Assembly (NCBI RefSeq): GCF_030463565.1
Contig: NC_134644.1
Location: 112,595,684 to 112,659,683 of the forward strand
Length of the DNA stretch: 64,000 nt
Reading direction: 5' to 3'
From: Pelecanus crispus
Taxonomy: Eukaryota > Chordata > Aves > Pelecaniformes > Pelecanidae
The notes under the pieces are model-generated. The model had not been told where the DNA came from. It was given only the letters and a program-made list of their open reading frames with translations, and searched no databases. Position numbers and translations under genes: made by a program. Shown here one piece after another: positions 47,460 to 58,515 of the stretch (its first letter is position 1; each line of letters begins with the position of its first letter).

Positions 47460-48595
47460 AGGAATCATTAAGGTTGGAAAGGGTCTCTAAGATCATCAGT
47501 CCAATCATCAATGCAACACCACCATGCCCACTAAACCATGTCCCAGAGTGTCACATCTACAGGTTTTTGGTACACCTCCATGGATGGTGACTCCACCACC
47601 TCTCTGGGCAGCCTGTTCCAATGCTTGACTACCCTTTCCATGAAGAATTTTTTCCTCATATCCAATCTTAACCTCCCCTGATACAACTTGAGGCCATTTC
47701 CTCTCATCCTGTCACTAACTACTTGGGAGAAGAGACCAACACCCACCTCACTACAACCTCCTTTCAGGTACTTGTAGAGAGTGATAAGGTCTCCCCTCAG
47801 CCTCCTCTTCTCCAGGCTAAATAATCCCAGCTGCTCCTCATAAGGCCTGTGCTCCAGACCGTTCACCAGCTTTGTTGCCCTTCTCTGGACACACTCCACC
47901 AACTCAGTGTCCTTCTTGTAGTGAGGGGCCCAAAACTGGACACAGTAGTTGAGGTGCCACCTCACCAGTGTCGAGTACAGGGGGACAATCACTTCCCTAC
48001 GCTTGCTGGCCACACTAGTCCTGATACAAGCCAGGATGCTGTTGGCCTTCTTGGCCACCTGGGCACACTGCTGACTCATGTTCAGCTGCCTGTCAACCAA
48101 CACCCCCAGGTCCTTTTCGGCCAGGCAGCTTTCCAGCCACTCTTCCCCAAGCCTGTAGCGTTGCATGGGGTTGTTGTGCCTGAAGTGCAGGACCCGACAC
48201 TTGGCCTTGTTAAACCTCATCCAGTTGGCCTTGGCCCATCAATCCAGCCTGTCCAGGTCCCTCTGCAGGGCCATCCTACCCTCCAGCAGATCGACACTCC
48301 CACCCAGTTTGGTGTCTTCTGCAAACTTACTGAGGGCGCACTCAATCCCCTCATCCAGATCATCGATAAAGATATTAAACAAGGCTGGCCCCAAAACAGA
48401 GCCCTGGGGAACACCATCTGTGACTGGTCACCAACTGGATTTGACTCCATTCACCACAACTCTCTGGGCTCAGCCACCCAACCAGTTTTTTACCCAGCGA
48501 AGACTACGCCTGTCCAAGCTATGAGCCACCAGCTGTCTTAGGAGAATGCTGTGGGAGATGGTGTCAAAGTCTTTACTGAAGTCCAGGTAGATATG
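47460..48595 (-). mobile_element. CR1 LINE, 1.1 kb, 5'-truncated
   Basis: A reverse-strand CR1 covering the reverse transcriptase palm to the end of ORF2 plus a 3' UTR of the type GGCATGGTGGTGTTGCATTG ... CCAACCTTAATGATTCC. That 3' UTR differs from the copy at 20452, while the ORF2 part is closely alike. It lacks the octamer array at its tail, ending in AATGATTCC. It has more stops than the 20452 copy and so looks older. ORF1 and the endonuclease are missing. Confidence 0.94.
47531..48592 (-). pseudogene. CR1 ORF2 reverse transcriptase, partial and broken
   Basis: One frame on the minus strand runs from IYLDFSK (48592) to WDMV-stop (47531). Motif A is altered (LDFSKDFDT, Ala to Asp beside the catalytic stretch). 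Motif B is [20 protein letters not shown]. Motif C reads FAED (Glu codon 48319-48317) instead of FADD. In-frame TGA codons lie at 48472-48470, 48430-48428 and 48241-48239. The last replaces an Arg codon (CGA to TGA) found in the other copy. A short in-frame deletion removes three residues before [11 protein letters not shown]. The last 229 codons are open but are the C-terminal, non-catalytic part. It is not functional. Confidence 0.9.
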
Positions 48596-48654
48596 CCATG
48601 GTGCTGCCATTGTTGGGTGGCCTATAGTTGCTTTGTCCCACATCCAGTGTGTTT

Positions 48655-48910
48655 CTGTGTCGTTCTAGGCTTTGTTTAGTAAGATAAAACAAACCAAGCT
48701 ATTCTAGTCAAATGAAAAGTTCTTCATCCCTATACTTATCTTATTAGCCCTTGACTGTAACTGTTCTGATTTGAATTCAATTTTCCTGAACATTGGCAAC
48801 CAGAATTGTAGGTAGCATTCCAGATATGGTGTCCTTCAGTGCCTCTCATTACAATTTCCTCTACTAACAGCAAAGTGCTTCTGAAACCTGCTGGTGGCTT
48901 CCTTACCCTT
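48655..48910 (-). mobile_element. ancient CR1 remnant
   Basis: The + strand reads as the reverse complement of the C-terminal RT region of an old CR1. Recognisable words in order are CTTATCTTATTAGCCCTTGA, CTGTTCTGATTTGAATTCAA, TTTTCCTGAACATTGG, AACCAGAATTGTAGGTAGCA and TTCCAGATATGGTGTCC. These follow the order of the CR1 segment for the CTGTTC(A)AGAAAA...CAGAAGGG region. Divergence is far greater than in the neighbouring copy, so it predates it. No frame remains. Confidence 0.6.
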
Positions 48911-51278
48911 CTCGTTTTAGACTGCATAGTTCACAAGATTTAGGAGAAACATGATTAGTTTCTAATTACGCAGATTTGGATTTTGTACTGCTGTAGTTCT
49001 TTCCATTTGTATTACTTAAAGTCACTGAGTTGTTCAGTTCTATTTCATGTCTATGTGATATGTAAGTTCTGGTTTTTTCGGACAACACTGTTTGTTTTGT
49101 CAGCACTTTTATAAGCATACACTAGGTTTTGTGCCAAAACCATTAATGAACCTACAAAACAAGATAGATCACAAGACCAGTACTAGAGGAAATTTATTAA
49201 TAAGTGCTTTTCAATCTCATTTGACATTATCATAAACCAGTAAAAATCAGCAAATAAAAAGAATTTTCAAAAAAATACGTCACTAAAAACATTCATGAAC
49301 ATAGTAGTTATGCACCTGATAAACTTTAAAAACCTTTGATTATTAGAATTAATTTAAATTAATCTTTCAGCCACTTTTACTAATTCAAATATCAGTAAGA
49401 TTTTTTTTTTTCAGTAAAAAACCTTGTCAGCAAAGATGAGTTTGATGGGCTTTAGAGGGTGAACTTCTAAAAAAAATCAATCCAATCATACTTTTTTTTT
49501 TCATTACCCTAATCAGATATGATAAATTATATCCAGCCTGTTCCTATATTGTCACTTCTGAAAGTGGAAAATGTACTCAAAAAAACAATTAAAAATGAAC
49601 AAACAATGAAAAAACAAAAAGGGGGAGAGCAAAATTTTTTAAAACAAATCCTGAAAAAAACCAGACCATCTACCTGTGGTATCTACTGTTTTCAAGTGTT
49701 GAATAGCAAAAACATGACAAATTATATTTTTAATAGAACTTAAATTATATCCATTAGAATTGGAAAGGATTATCTTTCTTGTTAGACTTGTGACAAACTG
49801 CCTAACTATGTACAGTATGGAATTGTGGAAACGTGTCCCTATGACACACTTTCTTCCTAAAGTTCATGCATTCTGCCACACAAGGCTTGAAATCTGTTGG
49901 AAGAAGATTTAACCTAATGAGTCCCAATACACTGTGTAATGTAAGGATGAAAAGGCTATTCTGCTTCTACTTTGATCATTTTATAGGCAATTTTCTTAGC
50001 ACATTTGCTTATCTTATTATATACATATTTATAATTCTCTTATATTTCTTATTTTTAAATATTATATTTTAGTTATTGCAAACCCTGTTCATAAAGAATA
50101 CTGTGCTTTGGGCTACATTTGTTCTTCCTTTTGTACACTTCAGCTTTTACCTGCATTAACCATTTTTAGTTCCCTACCACTTTCTTTTATCTCTTCATCA
50201 TTTGGTCATGTTCTCTAATTTTTCCTCCACTTTAGTCACTTTTCTTCAAATCCATGTGACTTGAAGAAGAAAAGTAGGACACTTGAATATTTTTCTTGAG
50301 TGATAAGCACCAGGGAAGATACATTAACATGCACTTGGAGTAGTTCTCTTAATTTCCATACATTTTTGTATCTTTAAAAAATGTTGCTATAGAACTTTGT
50401 TACCAAATTGATAATAGTTTAATTCTGTTTTGTTAACTGATGTCAAACTTAAAGATAAGTATGTAACAAGGAAAAAAATTGTGGTTAAGGTTATGTGCTT
50501 CTACCCACACACACACATATGATGTTGTTCTAAATGTTTTATCCCAGATTTCTCATTGATGGAGGCCTTCCATGAGTAAGAACAGAAGTTGTCAGGAATT
50601 TTGTAAGTATAACAGTTATAGTTCTTTCTTTACATTTAGATTCAGATGCATTCACTTAACCTTATGCGGTTCATCAAGACTCTTTGTATCAGTGCCTTAA
50701 ATTATGCTAAATGCATGTAATCTCTAGGATTGCATGGCACATGCTAGTTACTGGAAAAGGAAGTGAGCCGATCTATTGTACATTTCAAATATATCTGTAT
50801 CTCTATCAAGCACTTAATTCTTTCTTAATTACTAAAAAAAAATTTATTCTGGCCTGGAGTGTTACAGTGCTATGACCCATGAGTTAGCAGATTATTTTCT
50901 CTTTAGAACTTGTCTTCTTTCTTAGTCCCCTGCCTTCAGCCAGATGGTTTAGATTTTTGCGTCAGAAGAAGATTGCATTCCTGTACCACTTTCTTATGAT
51001 CTTCTGTATTTGCATGCAACAACGCTTACTTGCTTTTTAAATTCAAGATAAACATATTATAAAAATAATATTTAGTGAAAGGATTAAGTCAACAATAGTC
51101 CTAAATCTAAATGTTTAGGACAGAGAATATGGAATTGCTAGCTTAAGAAAGAAATACAAACAGTGAACTACACACTCTGGTAGTACCATTCAGCAAAAAA
51201 TATCTGTCATATCATTTTCTCCTGGGCATAAAGCTTTCCCTTTTGTGTTATACCTTTTCTAGCTTGAATAAGATGTGC
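48911..51278. other. unassigned AT-rich non-coding DNA
   Basis: No gene or repeat recognised. T-runs lie near 49401-49411 and 49490-49501. Short A/K-rich frames are chance. Confidence 0.55.
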
Positions 51279-51869
51279 TGTTCTGGTTTTGGCTGGGATA
51301 GATAGAGTTAATTTTCTTCCTAGTAGCTGGTGTAGTGCTGTGTTTTGGATTTAGTATGGCAATAAAGTTGATGACACATTGATATTTTAGTTGTTGCTAA
51401 TTAGTGTTTACACTAGTCAAAGACTTTTCAGGTTCCCATGCTCTGCCAGGTGAACAAGAAACTGGGAGGAGGCACAACCAGGACAGCTGGCCCAACCTGG
51501 CCAAAGGGACATTCCATAACTTATGCCATCATGCTCAGTATATGAACGGGGGGGAGAGTTGGCCAGGGAGCAGTGATCACTGATTGGTGACTGGCTGGGC
51601 ATCAGTCAGCAGGTGGTGAACAGTTGCATCACTTGTTTTTCCTGGATTTTGTTCCTCTTTTTGTTTTTTTCTTTTTTTTTTTTTTTTAATTATTATTATT
51701 ACTATTACTACTTTATCTATTTTATTTCAATTATTAAACTGTTCTTATCTCAACCCATGAGTTTTCTTACTTTTGCCCTTCTGATTCTCTCCCCCATCCC
51801 TCTGGGGGGGCGGAGGGTGAGTGAGCGTCTGCGTCGTGTTTAGTTGCCAACTGGGGTTAAATGACAACA
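51279..51869 (+). mobile_element. solo LTR, avian endogenous retrovirus (family A)
   Basis: It starts TGTTCTGGTTTTGGCTGGGA and follows the 11034 copy closely (CCTAGTAGCTGGTGTAGTGC, CCATGCTCTGCCAGGTG, ATGCTCAGTATATGAAC). It ends near GGGGTTAAATGACAACA. Candidate duplications are TGTGC (51274-51278) and CGTGC (51870-51874), one transition apart. The last bases of the LTR are altered, so the 3' end is uncertain by a few bases. The TATA box is changed to TATATGA. A T-run and ATT array (51664-51709) sit at the same place as in the 11034 and 60574 copies. Confidence 0.85.
51664..51709. repeat. T-run and (ATT)n array inside LTR
   Basis: A T-rich run followed by AATTATTATTATTACTATTACTAC-like units. 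This is the same LTR position as the ATT arrays at 11396 and 60965. Confidence 0.8.
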
Positions 51870-51874
51870 CGTGC

Positions 51875-53896
51875 ATTAACTAACAAGAAGTACGTGGAGT
51901 ATTTTCGTATTAAAACCCCAAGATTTTCTGGTTTGTTTTTCCTAAATGCACAAAAGCCTTAATAATGTATGATCATGCTGTACTTTTCTTGCACAACCTC
52001 CAAATCAATACACTGCATTAGTTTGATATGCTTATACTAATAGCTTAGATGGTTACTGCATCAAGGCTTAATTAGAAACTAACCTTAAGAAGAATCTTTC
52101 ATTTTAAGATATTATAGGGCCAGTTTACTTTTGGCCAAATCAATGAAATATACCCACTCAACAGCACTTCAGCAAATTGTGCTGTAAAAATAAAAAAACA
52201 TTTAGCAAGAAAGACTGTCTTCTGAGCTCCAATATATACTTTTTACTGTCTGAAAATTAGTTAGGAGTAAAAAATTAGCCTTTCCTTTCCTTGTCTCTCC
52301 CACAGGGAACTGTCTAAAGAAAATGGTTAAATCTTTAGCAGCCAAATATATCTTTTCCTGTGGGTGAAATGTTTTATTATGGGAAGTCAAGCCTGAAGAA
52401 ATGGCAATTAAAGAGGACTTTTGAGTTATACTGTGCATTAGTTCTAAAGCAAAATGGAACAGTTTTTTTCCCTTTAGGATCAGCTTCAAGAGAGTGATAC
52501 CTGTAACAGTAAAAGGCTTTTTTTCACCTTGTAGTGACAGTAGTCTTTAGTCAGCCCTTTTCATGTGATCTTTAGAATTTTCCCAATGTTCATGTTTAGA
52601 AACCAGCAGATGTAGAGAAATAAGAGTGTAACTAGCTTAGCCAGGAGTTGATTTTTTTTTTACCTACCATTCTGATTTTTTTCTCTTTCTTTATTTCAGA
52701 GTCTGAATACTCCATTTAAGAATTTGAAACATATTTCTTGCCATTTAATTGCAACATGCAAAGTCTTGCTAGCTGTAAATATAAAGTTATTTTTTACCTT
52801 TGAATAATGTATTACCTAGTGCTATGAAGAAAAATAAAGTTGTCTAGTATTACAGGTGGAACTGAGCTACACATAGCCCCTTACATGACTTTATTATTTG
52901 TTTTCTAAAACAAATTTCTCTATAAAATTTGTTTTACCAAAAAGAAAAATATTGAAACATTTAGAATAGAAAGCGTGAATGCTGTTGACTTTAAACACAA
53001 AAGAAGCTCTTTCTGCATGACTTAGATCAGTTTGCAAATAAATACCTAATAATACAGTACAGACACAGAAAAACTTGTTTCTAGAAAAAAAGCACATGGA
53101 AAACTGAATCTGACTTCTCTATGTACATACAGTTTCTCAAGGTATTATGTGGACACAAAGGCAAACTACAATTCTAAGATCTGAAGGAAAAGCTTTCTTC
53201 TTACTGAGATGATTAGGAGGCTTGAGGCTTGAAGTTCATGCTTCCATGTACGCAAACAAGGTGAACAAATGAAAAAAATGAAAAAAAAAAATTCATAACT
53301 AAAATATATCTTCATTATGACTTTTGCATCAGTGTTGTACCCAATTATCTTTGGATTTTTTTCCCTGAAAAGTCTGGAGTGATTTTCCATTAAAAAGGAC
53401 TGTGAAAGTGGATCCTCCTTAGTAAGATGTTTTCAGCTCTATGGGCAGCATTTTCAGACTAAGATAAAGAACTACAGAGCAGTCACACTTGTAGATTCTG
53501 GTTATATTTTTCAACCACATATAGTTTTAAACAAATTTAAAATACACAAGACTTCCAATAGCCATCCAACTCATAAGACTCCCTTTTTCCTTGAATACAT
53601 TAAAAGACTCTCATCCAACATATAGCCAAAAACCAAATCTTCTGTTTTTCCTTCTGATGCAGGTTGGAGTGCAGATTGATGCAAACTGAGAATTTTAGTG
53701 GCTTGAATTAATAAATATGGAACATTTAATCTATTATCATTGAGGATCATGGTGATTTTCAGCTTTTAGCTCCCAGCTACCTGGAACTTGCCAAGTTATA
53801 TATCTAGTCTTTGTTCTCATTGAAGAGACACCTGTGTATTTTCCGAAAACATTCCTGCATTTACTCATATATTTTAACAATTTGTTTTTGACTATG
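51875..53896. other. unassigned AT-rich non-coding DNA
   Basis: Nothing recognised; only short frames. An A-run lies near 53274-53290. Confidence 0.55.
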
Positions 53897-54477
53897 CAGG
53901 AGAAAGTTCCTGGCGGGAGCTGCATCCTGTGGAGAGGAGCCTGTGCAGGAGCAGATTTTCTGGCAGTAGCTGCAGCCCGTGAGGAATCCACTCTGGAGCA
54001 GTCTGTTCTGGAAGGACCATGCCCCAGGGGAAGGACCCACAGTGGAGCAGTTCATGAAGGACTGTCTCCTATGGGAGGGACCACACACTGCAGCAGGGGA
54101 ACAATGTAAGGAGGAAGGAGCAGCAGAGAGAAGCTGTTATGGATTGACTGCAACCTCCATTCCCCATCCCCCTGTGCTGCTCCAACAGAGGAGAGGAATC
54201 AGGAGTGAAGGAATAAGTTGAGCCTGGGAAGAAGCGCGGGGGTGGGGAAGGTGTTTTTAGTTTTGTTTTTTATTTCTCACTATCCTACTCTGTTATTAAA
54301 TGGCAATAAATTAAACTTCCCACATTGAATCTGTTTTGCCCATGACAGTAATTGGCAAGAAATCTCCCTGTCCTTATCTTGATCCTCAGGGTCTTTATTT
54401 TCTCTCACTCTTCTGTAGAGGAAGGGGAGTGAGAGTGGCTTGGTGGACACCCAGCCAGCCATGGGTAACCCACCACA
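53897..54477 (+). mobile_element. LTR of family B, 5'-truncated
   Basis: It matches the second half of the LTR at 34052-35117. It begins within the internal repeat region (GGAGCAGATTTTCTGGCAG, TGAAGGACTGTCTCC). It runs through GCCTGGGAAGAAG, the AATAAA signal (54305-54310) and GTAATTGGCAAG, and ends AACCCACCACA at 54477. The first roughly 470 bases (promoter and TG end) are missing, so no target duplication can be tested at the left. Frames of 75-91 codons at 53737-54221 come from the GC-rich repeats. Confidence 0.86.
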
Positions 54478-57400
54478 ATACTGCAAAAAGAGATTCTGAT
54501 CAATGATTATTTATACCTAATTACCTGTAAGCTTTCATAAGGCATTTAAGTCGGAAAAGAAATCATTGTTCCATTAAATGCAGTAAAAGCCTTCCTATCC
54601 TGAAAGACCTTCCTATTCCACTTAACATGATTTTTAACAATATATAATAAAGGTAAAATAAGATGCAGAATTAGCGTACAGCAAGGAAAGAACAAAATAT
54701 GTGATTAATCATAATTTTATAGTCTTATGTCAAAAAACTTCTGGAATTTTTTTGTTGTTGTTGTTTTTAAATATGATTATTTCAAAATACAAGTCTAAGA
54801 TACGTCAAAAGACATTAAAGATACTGTGTTTCTTTGTTTTTTCTTTTAAGGGCAGACACCTGAAAGTTTGAGATTCTTCCTTATTCTGATTTGTTTTCCA
54901 AGAGAATTACCATGGCACTAACTACTCCAGCCAATTTTTTCTTTCTTTTCTTTTTTTTTTTAATTTTTGAGAGACTTCTGACTTCTGTGGTTTCATTGAG
55001 CTCTAATCAATGCCAACAGGACATTAGGCAACAACTACAGTGTCCTTCAGAAATATATTGCTATTTCAAAACTCTCAAAGCTGTGCCTCTTAAGTTCTGG
55101 TTTTGGATACCAACAAAGTAGTGTAACGTGCAATGAGAAGCTATTTAGAACATGGGCTGTTGAATCCATTTGTATTTTTATTGATTATCTGACTGGAAGA
55201 AAAGTGTTCATTTATTAACAGAAATACAGTCTATTGTCCATGTACGGTAGCATTTTGTTGAGTTAATGAGATTAGCAAATCCACTTTTATCTTCTGATGA
55301 GTTCACTGATTGATGGTATGTTAATGCCTCTTAATTTTAGTCTCTCTAACAAAGAAAAAACCCAAAGCTTAAATAATAAGTAGCATGGCTTTGTTTGTCC
55401 TTTTCTTATCTGTATTTTCTTCCTTTCAGATGTTAATAACCTTAAGAATTGTTTTATCCAATCTTAGCATAAGCAGTCATTCATGGCCCTTTTCTAATTA
55501 TGATCAATTGGCATTGCCTGGAAAATATTCTATTCATGATTAAACCAGGCAACTGAATCACATTTGCAGTCTAACATAGTTATATTTGTTGACCATACTG
55601 AGAATATCCCTTGAAATTAGTGTTTAATTTTTGGATCATTTTTATTTAAGTTGTACAAAAATATGAATACACTTTTTTCATTTCAGTTGAATAAAATTGC
55701 TTGCCTTCTTCCTGTAGTCATGTGATAGAAGTCTGTAATGGTAAAAGGTATTTCAAGAATCTTCGTAGTTCCTGAGAACAAAAAAATATGCCACTTGCTT
55801 ACTGACATATTTTTAATTTAGTATTTAATTTAGAAGATTTTTTTCCCCTTAAAGTGAGGAAAATAGACTCGGGGTACTCTGAGATAACCCTTCAATTGTG
55901 GTAAGATTTAGGCATGGAATATGATTTAGGACTTGGGGAATAAAAGCGTAAGCGTTTCAGCAGGAAAAAGTCACCAGTTTAATTAAAATTCTGATAACTC
56001 CTACCCTACTGGGGGCAAAACTCAGGACTGGTCATATGCTCTTCATAGTTATTCTCTACTGTTTGTCAAGTGAACAGTGGAATAAGAACACATTGTTTTG
56101 GTATGTATCTTGACAGGTGTTTACAAAAGTACTGTAGAGGGAGATTGAGACATCTCAGAAAAGTAGCGCTTTATTTAGGAAGGAGGAAGTATAACACGTT
56201 AACCACGGTATCCCTATCAACTACAAGATGATCACCAGAGCACATAAATTATTCTTTCCTACCTTTCTGCATTTGTACCAATATCAAATAATATACATAT
56301 TTACGGTACTGAAGAAGGTTTAATGGAACTTGCCATTTGTGAAAATTATTTGTAGGTCTATTTATTACTGTGTTTATAATCAGTTTGTAAAACTGATCCA
56401 CATAAAACATCCATGCTCTTTATCGTCTTAAAAAGGAAAACAAGAAAGACTAGACTTTGTGATTTTTTTCTAGAGGCAATCCAGTTTTTTAGGCACCACT
56501 CATCTCAAAAGGTGAAGAGTGGCTCAATGGTTTACAATCAGATTTAGGCTTAGGAGTTTTCCTGACTTTCCCATATTTATCCTTAGTGACCTTAAGCGAG
56601 TCACTTTTTCTCCACAAATCTGTACATGTTCACTGCCCACAAGGAAAATATGAAGAGGAATGGATAGGAATACTGGTATATAGCAAATATCATAGATGTA
56701 TATTCAAGATCATAAGACATTCTACTATTATGATGAAAAGGTCATAAATTAACATTTTCTGACATTCTCAACTGCAGTCAGGGCAATCATGTGTCATCTT
56801 ATTTTGGTTTACTTTCAAGTGACTAATTTATGGGTTTATTTCTTCACAGAGACCTCTGAAGTTCTCTGTGTATGTAGTTGCTGAAATAAATATTTTATGT
56901 ACTTAATGGAAGCAGCTGATTTTTCTCTTACTCAGGGAATAGGGAGAAAATATAAAAAAATGAAAGCATCTTGTGTGATCTATCACAGTCAAGCAACAAA
57001 ACTTAAATAGCACTACTAAAAAGGAGGCACTTGAAAGTAAAATATGATCAATAAAGTGATTACAAAGAAGAGTGTGGGATAAATGTGAATATTAACTACC
57101 CCTTAAGAAACTATAATTTCCTCACAAGAAAGAAAAGATACTGTACTGATATGCTGAAATATAAATTTTAAAATGAGCATCATCTGATGATCTATTTATC
57201 ACCACCATGACCTTTGGACTAGCCAGGTATATCACACCTGCAGGGTATTATAATGCAGTGAACATGTACTAAAGGTCTGTATGCTAGAGCTAGACAGAGC
57301 AGCAGGAACTAGCTTCTAGCTGTTGATTTCCATCAATATCCATTTTACACTACCAAGCTGTTAGCACAGAAAAGTTCTCCAGCACCAATTAAACATTATT

Positions 57401-58244
57401 TGTTTTCCTTACATGTTTGGAGATAGAGGGGGAAAGACAGAATCCTAGTTTCCCCAGTAACTAGTAAAATTATTCGACTTGATTTTTAGCCACAGACATT
57501 ACTATGGGCTGAAAAGAGACCTTGGAGCTTTAAGAGATTTTGCCCAATTGCTGAAACCCTAGGGCTTTATCTCTAAAATACCCATATTTCTAATGGCTTG
57601 TCAGAGGAGAAAAAAAAAAAAAAGTTTGTCTCTAAAGCTTATCTAAATGATACAAGCTTTTATCAGTAAGCTGTTGTATGGCGTTACTGTATTTTCAAGT
57701 GCTTCAGTGTAACTATAGAAGCACATTTGGCTGTTACAGTGTTTGAAAATCAATAATTAGGCACTTTCCATTTCTATTGTGCACATTGACATTTTCAATA
57801 CGTTGCACACTGGGGTGTCATGAAAATGCTGGCATAGGAAAAGCAGATGGAGTTTTAGAGAAAGTCAGTGTGTCATTTCACAATGTATGGAACAAGGCCA
57901 GAGTTCTTTTGTTTAATATAAACACTTGAACCAGTAAGCTAAGAAAAGGGAGGAAATTTGCATTTAAAAAAAAAAAAAAGTAACAACTATGAGTTTTATT
58001 TTATTGTCAATTCCTATAATTTTTAAACGTTTGGACTTCATTTAAAAATAAATTGTCTCACAGTGTCTCTGTACCTTGTTGACGAACTTGTATATCAGCT
58101 ACTGGCAACAGAGAAAGACAGCATCCCTTCATCATGTATCCTTAGTGTATCCTGAGAGGTAATGGCTGGCATTAGGTCATCATTTGTAAACATGAAATAA
58201 GGTTAAGAAAATATGAAGGCAGTCAAAACTCAAATCCTTCTACT
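54478..58244. other. unassigned AT-rich non-coding DNA
   Basis: Nothing recognised and almost no open frame above 60 codons. A-runs lie near 57608-57622 and 57966-57979. Confidence 0.6.
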
Positions 58245-58515
58245 TTAGCCTGCCATCTCCAGAAGTGGCCAAAAGCCAGTGCTCAGGAAGGGCCATAAGA
58301 ACAGGTAAAGCCTGCTGGCTGATCCCAGCCTCCAACCATTGGCAGCTCAGGGAATTCCTGGGCAAAACAAGATTCCTATGTAATTAGTAATCTTTAATGT
58401 TTTCCATTCATGAACTTGACCAACCTGCACTTGAATCTAAGCAAATTTTAATTATAGACACACTGTCTTCACAAAGCCTTCTACAGCACAGTTACCAATT
58501 GTGGAAATAATTGTT
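58245..58515 (-). mobile_element. ancient CR1 3' region remnant
   Basis: The + strand resembles the reverse complement of the 3' UTR and ORF2 end of an old CR1 type found across birds and other reptiles. Words in order are CCTGCCATCTCCAGAAGTGG, GGGCCATAAGAACAGG, CAGCCTCCAACCATTGGCAG, CTCAGGGAATTCCTG, CATGAACTTG, then CTTCACAAAGCCTTCTACAG. It is strongly diverged with no frame left. The call rests on word order recalled from the family and needs an alignment. Confidence 0.5.

Noticed and set aside
47849..48541. 230-codon + strand open frame
   Set aside because: It is antisense to the CR1 reverse transcriptase, homologous to the antisense frame at 20556-21224, and has no known protein domain.
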